A stretch of DNA of 64,000 nucleotides from Microterricola viridarii. Its GTDB lineage: Bacteria; Actinomycetota; Actinomycetes; Actinomycetales; Microbacteriaceae. A program made the translations under genes and the position numbers. Position 1 is the first letter of the stretch; each line of letters begins with the position of its first letter. The notes beneath the pieces were generated by a model that was not told where the DNA came from, did not search any database, and saw nothing but the letters and a program-made list of their open reading frames with translations. Of this stretch, positions 23,525 to 33,239 are shown piece by piece. The stretch lies in assembly GCF_900104895.1 (NCBI RefSeq), contig NZ_LT629742.1, positions 2,046,001 to 2,110,000 on the forward strand. Reading direction: 5' to 3'.

Positions 23525-23572
23525 AGCCGCTCCCTCGAGCCAACGGGAGCACGAGGCTGGAGCTGGCCCTTT

Positions 23573-23663
23573 CCGTTGATCGAGTAGGCCCGCGAGTGTC
23601 GTATCGAGATCTCGCAACGGGGTCTCGATACGCGCCGCAGGCGGCGCTACTCGACCAGCGGGT
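23573..23663. repeat. Head-to-head palindromic element (CGAGTAG...TATCGAGA type)
   Basis: The left half has TTGATCGAGTAG followed by GTATCGAGAT; the right half has GGTCTCGATACG followed by CTACTCGACCAGC, the inverted counterpart. Together they can form a long imperfect hairpin. A single half-element of the same type occurs at 58295-58333. Similar words are widespread in intergenic DNA of Microbacteriaceae (from memory, not searched). Confidence 0.7.
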
Positions 23664-23811
23664 GGGTGCCACCCGTGTCCCGGGGCGTTGGCTTCGGTCG
23701 CTGGCGCTCCCTCGAGCCAACGGGGTGCATGCGCGCATCCGCACGGCGGCTGGAGGGCGCCGCGCCGCGAGGGACGAGCAGCCGAGCCAACGTGGGCAGC
23801 CGCCCGCTCGC

Positions 23812-23817
23812 TAGCAT
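23812..23817 (+). promoter_or_regulatory. -10 element of rpe, leaderless start predicted
   Basis: TAGCAT lies seven bases before the rpe ATG. The only Shine-Dalgarno-like word (GGAG) is two bases from the ATG, too close to work well, so transcription starting at or next to the ATG is favoured. Confidence 0.45.
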
Positions 23818-23824
23818 AGGAGCC

Positions 23825-24505
23825 ATGTCGACCAGCAGCGCCCCCCGCATCAACCCCAGCATCCTCACCGCCGATTTCGCGAACCTCGAGCGCGAGCTCG
23901 GCCGCATCGCCACCGCCGACTTCGTGCACGTGGACGTCATGGACAACCATTTCGTGCCGAACCTCACCTTCGGCAAGACGATGGTGGAGCGCCTCAACGA
24001 GGTCTCCCCGATCCCGCTGGACGTGCACCTGATGATCTCGGATGCCGACCACTGGGCGCCCGGCTACGCCGAGGTGGGGGCGGCATCCGTCACCTTCCAC
24101 GCCGAGGCCAGCACCGACCCGGTCACCCTGGCCCGGCGGCTGCGCCAGCGCGGCGCCCGCGCCGGCATCGCCCTGAAGCCCGGAACCGACGTCGAGCCGT
24201 ACCTGGAGCTGCTTCCCGAGTTCGACCAGATTCTCATCATGACCGTGGAGCCCGGCTTCGGCGGGCAGAGCTTCATGACCGACATGATGCCCAAACTCCG
24301 ACGCGCCGCCGACGCCGTGGCCGCCAGCGGCCTGGACGTCTGGCTGCAGGTGGACGGCGGCATCAGCCTGGACACCATCGGCACCGCGGCCGAGGCCGGC
24401 GCGAACACCTTCGTCGCGGGCTCCGCCGTGTATAACGCGGGCGAGCCGGAGGCGCAGATTGCGGCCCTGCGCGCCGCCGCGGCGTCATCGGCCCACAAGC
24501 ACTAG
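23825..24505 (+). CDS. rpe: Ribulose-phosphate 3-epimerase
   Basis: A 226-residue TIM-barrel epimerase interconverting ribulose 5-phosphate and xylulose 5-phosphate in the pentose phosphate pathway. [13 protein letters not shown] (residues 9-21), the metal and catalytic [13 protein letters not shown] (Asp37), [12 protein letters not shown] and QVDGGIS motifs are all present. The frame is open further upstream through the repeat gap, but ATG at 23825 gives the normal N-terminus and sits seven bases after a -10 element. hisE follows after 12 bases. Confidence 0.95.
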   Translation: MSTSSAPRINPSILTADFANLERELGRIATADFVHVDVMDNHFVPNLTFGKTMVERLNEVSPIPLDVHLMISDADHWAPGYAEVGAASVTFHAEASTDPVTLARRLRQRGARAGIALKPGTDVEPYLELLPEFDQILIMTVEPGFGGQSFMTDMMPKLRRAADAVAASGLDVWLQVDGGISLDTIGTAAEAGANTFVAGSAVYNAGEPEAQIAALRAAAASSAHKH

Positions 24506-24511
24506 TACCCT
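24506..24511 (+). promoter_or_regulatory. -10 element of hisE, leaderless start predicted
   Basis: TACCCT ends six bases before the hisE GTG. An overlapping TAGTAC (24503-24508) is an alternative. No Shine-Dalgarno at a useful distance. Confidence 0.35.
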
Positions 24512-24517
24512 GTAGAG

Positions 24518-24781
24518 GTGAAAACTTTCGACGCCCTCTTCGCCGAGCTCTCCGAGAAGGCCCGCATCCGCCCCGAAGGATCGGGAACCGTGCGTGAGCT
24601 CGACGCGGGCGTGCATGCCATTGGAAAGAAAATCGTCGAGGAGGCCGCCGAAGTGTGGATGGCCGCCGAGTACCAGAGCGACGACGAGACCGCCGAGGAG
24701 ATCTCGCAGCTGCTCTACCACCTGCAGGTGCTGATGCTGGCGAAGGGTCTCAGCCCCGCCGACATCTACCGACATCTCTGA
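24518..24781 (+). CDS. hisE: Phosphoribosyl-ATP pyrophosphatase
   Basis: An 87-residue all-helical HisE that hydrolyses phosphoribosyl-ATP to phosphoribosyl-AMP in the second step of histidine synthesis. The metal-binding motif [13 protein letters not shown] with downstream [18 protein letters not shown] matches the family. It starts at GTG (VKTFDALF). It is separate from HisI here, unlike the enterobacterial HisIE fusion. hisG follows 69 bases later. Confidence 0.95.
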   Translation: MKTFDALFAELSEKARIRPEGSGTVRELDAGVHAIGKKIVEEAAEVWMAAEYQSDDETAEEISQLLYHLQVLMLAKGLSPADIYRHL

Positions 24782-24850
24782 TTCGCCGCGCACCAGTGCC
24801 GGCCGCTCATGTCACCGATGACTGATCCACACGAACCAGAGAGCACCACC

Positions 24851-25690
24851 ATGCTGAGAATTGCCGTGCCCAACAAGGGCTCACTGTCCGACACCGCCGC
24901 CCAGATGCTGTTCGAGGCGGGCTACACCGGCCGCCGCGACCCGCGCGAGCTGCACACTCCCGACCCCCGCAACGACGTCGAGTTCTTCTACCTGCGCCCG
25001 CGCGACATCGCCACCTACGTCGGCTCCGGCGCCCTGGATGTCGGCATCACCGGCCGCGACCTGCTGCTGGACTCCGGCTCGCCCGCCACCGAGGTGCACG
25101 AGCTGAACTTCGCCGAGTCGACGTTCCGCTTCGCCGGCCCCGCCGAGCGCTTCCGCGAGCTCGGCGACCTCGCCGGCGTGCGCGTCGCCACCAGCTACCC
25201 GGGCCTCGTCGGCGATTTCCTCCGCGAGAAGGGCATCGAGGTCGAGCTGGTCAAGCTCGACGGCGCCGTCGAGTCCGCCGTGCGGCTCGGGGTCGCGGAT
25301 GCCGTCGCCGACGTCGTCTCCACCGGCGCCACGCTCCGCGCCGCCGGCCTGGCCATCTTCGGCCCCGTCATCCTCGAGTCCACCGCCGTCCTCATCCGCT
25401 CCGCGGACGAGAAGCCCGGCGTGGCCACCCTGCTCCGCCGCCTGCAGGGCGTGCTCGTCGCCCGCCAGTACGTGATCATGGACTACGACATCCCCGTCGC
25501 GCTGCTGGAGCAGGCCACCCGCGTCGCCCCCGGCATCGAGTCGCCCACCGTCTCCCCGCTGCACGACCCGGAGTGGGCGGCCGTGCGGGTGATGATCCCG
25601 CGGGCGGAGACGAACCAGATGATGGACGCGCTCTACGAGATCGGCGCCCGCGCCATCCTCGTCAGCTCGATCCACGCTGCGAGGCTGTGA
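24851..25690 (+). CDS. hisG: ATP phosphoribosyltransferase, long form
   Basis: A 279-residue HisG catalysing the first, feedback-controlled step of histidine synthesis from ATP and [18 protein letters not shown] opens domain I, and VATSYPG and the [18 protein letters not shown]-binding region are present. Residues about 205-279 form the ACT-like C-terminal regulatory domain, so it is the long hexameric form inhibited by histidine and independent of HisZ. ATG at 24851 is preferred to in-frame ATGs upstream because it gives the canonical N-terminus. Confidence 0.94.
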   Translation: MLRIAVPNKGSLSDTAAQMLFEAGYTGRRDPRELHTPDPRNDVEFFYLRPRDIATYVGSGALDVGITGRDLLLDSGSPATEVHELNFAESTFRFAGPAERFRELGDLAGVRVATSYPGLVGDFLREKGIEVELVKLDGAVESAVRLGVADAVADVVSTGATLRAAGLAIFGPVILESTAVLIRSADEKPGVATLLRRLQGVLVARQYVIMDYDIPVALLEQATRVAPGIESPTVSPLHDPEWAAVRVMIPRAETNQMMDALYEIGARAILVSSIHAARL

Positions 25691-25695
25691 CGGCC

Positions 25696-26460
25696 ATGGC
25701 ACTCTCCGTGCGCGTCATCCCGTGCCTCGACGTGGCCGACGGCCGCGTCGTCAAGGGCGTCAACTTCCAGAACCTGCGCGACGCGGGCGACCCCGTCGAG
25801 CTGGCCAAGCGCTACTTCGAGCAGGGGGCGGACGAGCTCACCTTCCTCGACGTCACCGCGACCGTCGACAACCGCTCCACCACCTACGACGTGGTGCGGG
25901 CCACCGCCGAGCAGGTCTTCATCCCGCTCACCGTCGGCGGCGGCATCCGCAGCGTTGAGGACGTCTCCCGGCTCCAGGCCAACGGCGCCGACAAGGTGGG
26001 CGTGAACAGCGCCGCCATCGCCCGCCCGGCCCTGATCGCCGAGATCGCCGACCGCTTCGGCTCGCAGGTGCTCGTGCTCTCGCTCGACGTCAAGCGCAGC
26101 GAGCGCACCGAGTCCGGCTTCGTCGTGACCACCCACGGCGGCCGCACCGAGACCGACCTGGACGCGCTCGACTGGGCGCGCCAGGCCATCGAGCTCGGCG
26201 TCGGCGAGCTGCTCGTCAACTCGATCGATGCCGACGGCACCAAGGCCGGCTTCGACCTCGAGCTGATCCGCATCATGCGCGAGCTCAGCACCGTGCCCGT
26301 CATCGCCTCCGGTGGCGCCGGCGCAGTGGAGCACTTCCCGCCGGCGATCGCCGCCGGCGCCGATGCCGTGCTGGCCGCCTCCGTGTTCCACAACGGCGAG
26401 CTCACCATCGGCCAGGTCAAGGCGGCCATCGCGGCCGAGGGAATGCCGGTGCGCGCATGA
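25696..26460 (+). CDS. hisF: Imidazole glycerol phosphate synthase cyclase subunit
   Basis: A 254-residue TIM barrel; HisF uses ammonia from HisH to form imidazole glycerol phosphate and [24 protein letters not shown] carries the N-terminal catalytic Asp and LSLDVKR the second catalytic Asp. The phosphate loops GGGIRSV and [11 protein letters not shown] are intact. GTG at 25687, overlapping the hisG stop, is an alternative start adding three residues. hisH is not in the window. Its end overlaps hisI by four bases. Confidence 0.94.
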   Translation: MALSVRVIPCLDVADGRVVKGVNFQNLRDAGDPVELAKRYFEQGADELTFLDVTATVDNRSTTYDVVRATAEQVFIPLTVGGGIRSVEDVSRLQANGADKVGVNSAAIARPALIAEIADRFGSQVLVLSLDVKRSERTESGFVVTTHGGRTETDLDALDWARQAIELGVGELLVNSIDADGTKAGFDLELIRIMRELSTVPVIASGGAGAVEHFPPAIAAGADAVLAASVFHNGELTIGQVKAAIAAEGMPVRA

Positions 26461-26843
26461 GCGACAACGCGAACGGCACCGGCACCGGCAACGCCGACGT
26501 CGACGCCGTCATCGCCCGCGCCGCCTTCAACGCCGACGGCCTGCTTCCGGCCATCATCCAGCAGCACGACACCCGCGAGGTGCTGATGCTCGGCTGGATG
26601 GATGCCGAGGCACTCCGCCGCACCCTGACCGAGGGCCGCGTCACCTTCTGGTCGCGCTCCCGCCAGGAGTACTGGCGCAAGGGCGACACGTCCGGCCACG
26701 CCCAGTTCGTGCGCGGCGCCGCACTCGACTGCGACGACGATGCGCTGCTGGTGCAGGTCGAGCAGATCGGGGCGGCCTGCCACACCGGCGCGCTCTCCTG
26801 CTTCGACGTCGACCCCCTCCAGCCCGTCATCCTGCCCGCCTGA
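26457..26843 (+). CDS. hisI: Phosphoribosyl-AMP cyclohydrolase
   Basis: A 128-residue HisI that opens the purine ring of phosphoribosyl-AMP. The zinc and magnesium site DCDDDALL and the Cys pair in CHTGALSCF are present, together with [14 protein letters not shown] and [21 protein letters not shown] overlaps the hisF stop. A gap of 41 bases leads to trpE, with no attenuator-like hairpin or Trp-rich leader peptide. Confidence 0.95.
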   Translation: MSDNANGTGTGNADVDAVIARAAFNADGLLPAIIQQHDTREVLMLGWMDAEALRRTLTEGRVTFWSRSRQEYWRKGDTSGHAQFVRGAALDCDDDALLVQVEQIGAACHTGALSCFDVDPLQPVILPA

Positions 26844-26884
26844 GACACAGTTCGCCCGACGTTCGCCCCGACGAGGAGCCTGAC

Positions 26885-28408
26885 ATGAGCACCGGAACCA
26901 CCACGCGCGCCGACTTCGACGCGGTCGCCGCCGAACACCGGGTGATCCCGGTGATGCGCGAGCTCTTCGCCGACGGCGAGACGCCCGTGAACATCTACCG
27001 CAAGCTTGCCGAGGGCCGCCCGGGCAGCTTCCTGCTGGAGTCGGCTGAGCAGGGCGGCATCTGGTCCCGGTTCTCCTTCGTCGGCGTCTCCTCCTTCGGC
27101 GTCCTCACGCAGAACGAGGAGTCCGTCGCCTGGATCGACTACGGCGCCCCCGCAGAGCGCGTGCTCGGCGACGCGGCCGGCCTCGCGCCGCTCGCCGCCC
27201 TCGAGCAGCTGTTCGAGCGCTGGAAGACGCCGCAGCTGCCCGGCCACCCTCCGCTGACCGGCGGCCTCGTCGGCTTCATCGGCTGGGAGGCCATCCGGCA
27301 GATCGAGAAGCTGCCGAACAAGCCGCCGAAGGAGTCCGGCGTGCCCGGCCAGGCGTTCAGCTTCGTCGCCGAGCTCGTCGTCATCGACCACAAGTACGGC
27401 ACCGTGCAGCTGATCGCCAACGTGCTGAACGACGGCCGCGACGACGCGGACACCCTGTGGACGGACGCCCAGTCCCGCCTGGACGCCCTGCAGCGGCGCC
27501 TCGCCCAGCCGTCGGAGGCGTGGCTCGCCGAGGTCGACATGAACACGGCCCCGCACGGGCGCTCGCGCACCGCGGAGGCCGACTTCCTGGCATCCGTGGA
27601 GACCGCCAAGGAGTACATCCGCGACGGCGACATCTTCCAGGTCGTCATCTCGCAGCGCTTCGAGCAGGACTGCACCGCCGCCCCGATCGACGTCTACCGG
27701 GTGCTGCGCAGCCTCAACCCGAGCCCGTACATGTACCTGCTCAGCCTGGAGACCCCCGACGGCGAGCCGTACTGGATCGTCGGCTCCTCGCCGGAGGCCC
27801 TGGTCAAGGTGCAGAGCAACCGCGTCTTCACCAACCCGATCGCCGGCTCCCGGCCGCGCGGCGCGACGCCGGAGGCCGACGCCGACCTGGCCACCGAGCT
27901 GCTGGCCGACGCCAAAGAGCGCGCGGAGCACCTGATGCTCGTCGACCTGGCCCGCAACGACCTGGCCAAGGTGTGCACCCCCGGCAGCATCGAGGTGACC
28001 GAGTTCATGCGCATCGAGCGGTTCAGCCACATCATGCACATCGTCTCCGCCGTCGAGGGCGACCTCACGGAGGGCAAGAACGCGATCAGCGTGTTCCGGG
28101 CCACGTTCCCGGCCGGAACCCTCTCCGGCGCGCCGAAGCCGCGCGCCCTGCAGATCATCGACGAGCTCGAGCCGGCCCAGCGCGGCGTGTACGGGGGAGT
28201 GGTGGGCTACTTCGGCCTCGCCGGCGACGCCGACCTCGCCATCGCGATCCGCACCGTCACGATCATGGGCGGCGTGGCCACCGTGCAGGCCGGGGCCGGC
28301 CTCGTGCTCGACTCCGTGCCGCAGACCGAGTTCGAAGAGACACAGAACAAGGCCGCGGCGCCGCTGCGCGCCGTCGCCGTCGCCAACGCACTACACAGGG
28401 TGGTCTGA
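26885..28408 (+). CDS. trpE: Anthranilate synthase component I
   Basis: A 507-residue TrpE converting chorismate and ammonia to anthranilate. The N-terminal feedback region contains LLESAEQGGIWSRFSFVG, which includes the LLES tryptophan-sensing motif. The C-terminal chorismate-binding domain has GSSPEALVKV, PIAGSRPRG, RNDLAKVC and FPAGTLSGAPK. ATG at 26885 with GAGGAG about seven bases upstream; the frame is open further upstream inside hisI, but without family similarity. trpG is not adjacent. Confidence 0.95.
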   Translation: MSTGTTTRADFDAVAAEHRVIPVMRELFADGETPVNIYRKLAEGRPGSFLLESAEQGGIWSRFSFVGVSSFGVLTQNEESVAWIDYGAPAERVLGDAAGLAPLAALEQLFERWKTPQLPGHPPLTGGLVGFIGWEAIRQIEKLPNKPPKESGVPGQAFSFVAELVVIDHKYGTVQLIANVLNDGRDDADTLWTDAQSRLDALQRRLAQPSEAWLAEVDMNTAPHGRSRTAEADFLASVETAKEYIRDGDIFQVVISQRFEQDCTAAPIDVYRVLRSLNPSPYMYLLSLETPDGEPYWIVGSSPEALVKVQSNRVFTNPIAGSRPRGATPEADADLATELLADAKERAEHLMLVDLARNDLAKVCTPGSIEVTEFMRIERFSHIMHIVSAVEGDLTEGKNAISVFRATFPAGTLSGAPKPRALQIIDELEPAQRGVYGGVVGYFGLAGDADLAIAIRTVTIMGGVATVQAGAGLVLDSVPQTEFEETQNKAAAPLRAVAVANALHRVV

Positions 28409-28410
28409 GC

Positions 28411-29004
28411 ATGAGTGCCGCACGAATCAAGGGGCTCCTCATCGTCGGCGGGCTGCTGTCCGCCGTCCTCGCCCTCCTCGCCTGGACCCAGACCTGGGTG
28501 GTCGCGCACGTGGAGGGCATCCCGATCGACATCGACGGGGCCGCCGCCGCCCCCGCCCTGTCCGCGCTGGCCCTGGCCGGGCTCGCCCTGGGCGGCGCGC
28601 TGGCCATCGCCGGCCCCGCCTTCCGGCTGGTGCTCGGCGTGCTCGAGGTGCTGCTCGGCGTGTCCGTGGTGATCGCCTCCTCCGCCGCCATCGCCGACCC
28701 GGCCGCCGCCGCCATCGCCGACGTCACCAAGCTCACCGGCGTGGCCGGCGACAGCGCCGTTCTGGCGCTGATCTCGGATGCCGCCATCACGCTGTGGCCG
28801 TGGGTCGGCGTGGCCTCCGGCGTGCTGTTCGCCGCCGCCGGCCTCGGCGTGCTGCTCAGCTCGCGGCGCTGGCCGGGCCCCGGCCGCAAGTACCAGGCGG
28901 TGCGCCTGGAACACGCCGACGGCGCCCCCCTCAGCGCCAAGGACGCTGCCATCGACAACTGGGACGAGCTCAGCCGCGGCAGCGACCCCACCGACCAGCA
29001 GTAA
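28411..29004 (+). CDS. Trp biosynthesis-associated membrane protein (TIGR02234 type)
   Basis: A 197-residue membrane protein between trpE and trpC. Four hydrophobic segments are visible, at about residues 7-25, 43-63, 67-90 and 122-147. They enclose the extracytoplasmic WTQTWV region that begins near residue 25, and a charged cytoplasmic tail follows. Position and pattern fit the actinobacterial trp-operon membrane family (Rv1610 in M. tuberculosis). The function is unknown; a role in tryptophan or precursor transport has been guessed from position only. ATG two bases after the trpE stop. Confidence 0.85.
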   Translation: MSAARIKGLLIVGGLLSAVLALLAWTQTWVVAHVEGIPIDIDGAAAAPALSALALAGLALGGALAIAGPAFRLVLGVLEVLLGVSVVIASSAAIADPAAAAIADVTKLTGVAGDSAVLALISDAAITLWPWVGVASGVLFAAAGLGVLLSSRRWPGPGRKYQAVRLEHADGAPLSAKDAAIDNWDELSRGSDPTDQQ

Positions 29005-29047
29005 CCCCGCTCTTCCCCGGCTGCCCGGCCGCATGCGGCGGAGCCGC

Positions 29048-29053
29048 TAGACT
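29048..29053 (+). promoter_or_regulatory. Candidate internal -10 in the trp cluster
   Basis: TAGACT, 33 bases before the ATG of the small membrane-protein gene, gives a leader of about 27 nt containing the Shine-Dalgarno AAGGAG. Upstream lies the palindrome GCCGCATGCGGC. No clear -35. Confidence 0.35.
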
Positions 29054-29086
29054 TTCACACACCCCCTTCAACCTCTAAGGAGAACC

Positions 29087-29317
29087 ATGAGCACAGAGTC
29101 AGTCGAGCCAGGACACGGCAATTCGCCGGCCGCATGGACCTCGGTCGTCATCATGCTCCTCGCCTTCCTCATCGGAACCGTCGCGTTCTTCCTGGAGCAG
29201 GAGTGGCTCGTCTGGGCCTCCGCCGGGCTCCTCGTCGCCGGCCTCATCGTCGGCTGGGCCCTCGCCAAGGCCGGATACGGCGTCAACGGCCCGAAGTACG
29301 CCCCGAAAGCGCACTAG
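29087..29317 (+). CDS. HGxxPAAW-motif small membrane protein
   Basis: A 76-residue protein with the signature HGNSPAAW (residues 10-17) and two transmembrane segments (about 18-36 and 41-62), ending in GYGVNGPKYAPKAH. It belongs to the actinobacterial HGxxPAAW family found next to trpC; no function is established. AAGGAG precedes the ATG. Its own -10 candidate at 29048 suggests it and trpCBA can be expressed apart from trpE. trpC follows after three bases. Confidence 0.85.
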   Translation: MSTESVEPGHGNSPAAWTSVVIMLLAFLIGTVAFFLEQEWLVWASAGLLVAGLIVGWALAKAGYGVNGPKYAPKAH

Positions 29318-29320
29318 CGA

Positions 29321-30105
29321 GTGCTGACCGAGCTCACCGCCGGCTCCGTTGAAGATGCCGAGCGGCGGCGCCTGAGCCGCCCATACGCCGCCGTCGAGGC
29401 CGCCGCTCTGGCGCGCCCGGCGGCCCTCGACGCCCTTGCCGCGCTGGCCCCGGCCGAGCGAGTCAAGGTCATCGCCGAAGTCAAGCGGTCGAGCCCGTCG
29501 CGCGGCCAGCTGGCCGAGATCCGCGACCCCGCCGCGCTGGCATCCGCCTACGAACAGGGCGGGGCCAGCGCGATCAGCGTGCTCACCGAGGAACGCAAGT
29601 TCGGCGGCTCGCTCGCCGACCTGGAGGCCGTGCGCGCCGCGGTGAGCCTGCCGGTGCTCCGCAAGGACTTCATCGCCACGCCGTACCAGGTGCTCGAGGC
29701 CCGCGCCGCGGGCGCCGACCTGGTGCTGCTCATCGTCGCCGCGCTCGAGCAGCCGCTGCTCGCCGAGCTGCACACGCTGATCCTCGAACTCGGCATGACG
29801 CCGCTCGTCGAGACGCACAGCGCCGACGAGCTGGAGCGCGCCATCGACCTCGGTGCCGCACTCATCGGCGTCAACGCGCGCAACCTTTCCACCTTCGAGA
29901 TGGACAAGAACCTCTTCGGCACCCTGTCCGAGCGCATCCCGGCCGGAACCATCAAGGTCGCCGAGTCCGCGGTGCTCTCCGCGGCGGATGTCGCGCACTA
30001 CCGCGCGGCCGGCGCCGACGTCGTGCTCGTCGGCGAGGCGCTCGTCACGAGCGACCCGATCCGCACGCTCTCCGAATTCCTGGCGGTCCCAGTAAGGAAT
30101 CAACC

Positions 30106-30109
<4 letters not shown>
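29321..30109 (+). CDS. trpC: Indole-3-glycerol phosphate synthase
   Basis: A 262-residue TIM barrel converting carboxyphenylamino-deoxyribulose phosphate to indole-3-glycerol phosphate. [13 protein letters not shown] carries a catalytic Lys, LRKDFI the second Lys, and [12 protein letters not shown] the substrate loop. Starts with GTG three bases after the preceding stop; the N-terminus [16 protein letters not shown] fits the actinobacterial family. Not fused to trpF, whose activity in actinobacteria is usually supplied by the HisA homologue PriA (not in this window). Stop overlaps trpB. Confidence 0.95.
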
Positions 30110-31343
<1,234 letters not shown>

Positions 31344-31347
<4 letters not shown>

Positions 31348-32129
31348 GTGCTGTTGAGCAGACCATCCGCACCCGCGTGGACGCCGGCAGCGGCGCCCTG
31401 ATCGGCTACCTGCCGGTCGGCTTCCCGAGCCTCGGCGGCAGCATCGACGCCGCCGTCGCGCTCGTCGAGAACGGCGTCGACATCCTCGAGATGGGCCTGC
31501 CGTACTCCGACCCCGTGATGGACGGCAGCGTCATCCAGGCCGCAACCCAGCAGGCCCTGGCCGACGGCTTCCGGCTGCGCGACGGCTTCGAGGCCGTGCG
31601 CGCCATCACCGCCCAGGTCAGCGCCCCGGTGCTGATCATGACCTACTGGAACCCGGTCGTGCAGTACGGCGTCGAGCGCTTCGCCGACGACCTCGCCGCC
31701 GCCGGCGGGGCCGGGCTGATCACGCCCGACCTGATCCCCGACGAGGGCGCTGACTGGATCACCGCCTCCGAGCGCACCGGCCTCGACCGCGTCTTCCTCG
31801 CCGCCCCCACCTCCACGCCCGAGCGCCTGCGCCGGGTCGTCGAGTCCAGCAGGGGCTTCGTCTACGCCGTCTCCACCATGGGCATCACCGGTGCCCGCGC
31901 CGACGTCGATGCGGCCGCCCGCAGCCTCATCGAGCGTCTGCGCGAGGCGGGATCCACGAGCGCCTGCGTCGGCGTCGGGATCTCCACGCCGGAGCAGGTG
32001 CGCGAGGTCCTCGGCTACGCCGACGGCGCCATCGTGGGCTCCGCCCTGGTCAAGGCACTCGCCGAGGGGGGAGTCGACGCCGTCGGCGCCCTCGCCCGCG
32101 AGCTGGCCGCAGGCAAGAACGAACTCTAA
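31344..32129 (+). CDS. trpA: Tryptophan synthase alpha chain
   Basis: A 261-residue TIM barrel cleaving indole-3-glycerol phosphate to indole. Catalytic Glu49 ([12 protein letters not shown]) and Asp60 occupy their usual positions, and [12 protein letters not shown] forms the loop 6 region. ATG overlaps the trpB stop. Last gene of the trp run; lgt follows after 27 bases, with no terminator in between. Confidence 0.97.
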
Positions 32130-32156
32130 CTTTTCACCGACCGAAAGGCAGTACTG

Positions 32157-33125
32157 GTGTTTGCACCGTTGAGCATTCCGAGCCCCGAGTGGAGCTACTT
32201 CGACCTCGGTCCGTTCCGCATCCACGCCTACGCCCTGTGCATCCTGGCCGGCATCGTCGCCGCGACGATCATGACCAGCATGCGCCTGACCAAGCGCGGT
32301 GCAGAGCCCGGCATCGTGCTGGACATCATCCTCTGGGCGGTGCCGCTCGGCATCATCGGCGCGCGCATCTACCACGTGCTCACCCACCCCGGCGACTACT
32401 TCTACCCGGGCGCCGACCTGCTGCGCACCCTGTACATCTGGGAGGGCGGCAACGCCATCTTCGGCGCGCTCATCGGTGGCGCGATCGGTGCATACATCGG
32501 ATGCCGCATGACCGGCATCCGCTTCTGGTCCTTCGCCGACGCGCTCGCGCCCGGCATGTTGCTGGCACAGGCCATGGGCCGTCTCGGCAACTGGTTCAAC
32601 GCCGAGCTGTTCGGCCTGCCCACCACGCTGCCGTGGGGCCTGGAGATCTCCCAGAGCAACCCGGCGTTCCCCGTCGGGCTGCCGGAGGGAACCCTGTTCC
32701 ACCCCACCTTCCTCTACGAGATCATCTGGAACCTGGCCGGCGTCGCCGTCATCCTGCTGCTGGAGCGCAAGCTCACGCTGCGCTGGGGCAAGGCCTTCGC
32801 CGTCTACCTGATCTGGTACGGCCTCGGCCGCAGCTTCTTCGAGGCCATCCGGGTCGACCCGAGCGAGATGTTCCTCGGCGTGCGCACCAACATCTGGGCC
32901 GCCTGGCTGGCCGTGGTGATCGGAATCGTGCTGTTCATCGTGCAGTCGCGCCGCCACACCGGGGTCGAGATCAGCCCCTACGTGCCGGGTCGTGAATGGA
33001 ACCCCGACGACGCTGATATAGAATCTGACAACGCAGATTCTGAGGAAGACGACCACGGCGATGGAGCCGCGACCATTCAGTCCACTGCCGCCGCAGCCAC
33101 AAGCACACACGGCCCCAACTCCTAG
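32157..33125 (+). CDS. lgt: Prolipoprotein diacylglyceryl transferase
   Basis: A 322-residue membrane enzyme that transfers diacylglycerol to the lipobox Cys of prolipoproteins. About seven transmembrane segments are visible. The Lgt signature GRLGNWFNAELFG is at 141-153 and the essential-His region FRIHAYAL at 20-27. The C-terminal 50 or so residues are acidic and low in complexity (DADIESDNADSEEDD), a cytoplasmic extension beyond the core. GTG start with a weak AAAGG site upstream. Likely co-transcribed with trpBA. Confidence 0.95.
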   Translation: MFAPLSIPSPEWSYFDLGPFRIHAYALCILAGIVAATIMTSMRLTKRGAEPGIVLDIILWAVPLGIIGARIYHVLTHPGDYFYPGADLLRTLYIWEGGNAIFGALIGGAIGAYIGCRMTGIRFWSFADALAPGMLLAQAMGRLGNWFNAELFGLPTTLPWGLEISQSNPAFPVGLPEGTLFHPTFLYEIIWNLAGVAVILLLERKLTLRWGKAFAVYLIWYGLGRSFFEAIRVDPSEMFLGVRTNIWAAWLAVVIGIVLFIVQSRRHTGVEISPYVPGREWNPDDADIESDNADSEEDDHGDGAATIQSTAAAATSTHGPNS

Positions 33126-33155
33126 GCTCACCCACCCAGCGAGTTCTGCTCATCT

Positions 33156-33173
33156 CCCCTCGCATTCGAGGGG
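33156..33173. other. Hairpin between lgt and gltB
   Basis: CCCCTCG and CGAGGGG flank a CATT loop, 31 bases after the lgt stop. A second small hairpin (CCCATTTGTGGG) follows near 33185. Either a weak terminator for the trp-lgt unit or part of the gltB leader; no T-run. Confidence 0.4.
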
Positions 33174-33239
33174 TAGCGCAACAACCCATTTGTGGGCCAA
33201 TGGCGTCCCTTCGCACTCCGAGCGTGAGGACGCCCAACC

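Larger units (their letters stand above)
23208..23824. repeat. Gene-free repeat-rich gap between rsmB and rpe
   Basis: No credible gene; open frames here are short and lack codon structure. It holds two 63-nt direct copies rich in GGGAGGC/GCCTCCC (23255-23317 and 23462-23524, about 87% identical); three copies of a word containing CTCCCTCGAGCCAACGG (23397-23435, partial at 23529-23547, 23687-23726), of which the first and third form GTTGG...CCAAC hairpins; and a head-to-head palindromic element at 23573-23663. The rpe promoter sits at its right end. Confidence 0.8.

Noticed and set aside
23208-23824. Insertion-sequence remnant in the rsmB-rpe gap
   Set aside because: No transposase fragment in any frame and no terminal inverted repeats enclosing the whole region; small palindromic repeats explain it better.
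26844-26884. trp attenuator with leader peptide before trpE
   Set aside because: Only 41 bases, no tandem Trp codons and no alternative hairpins.
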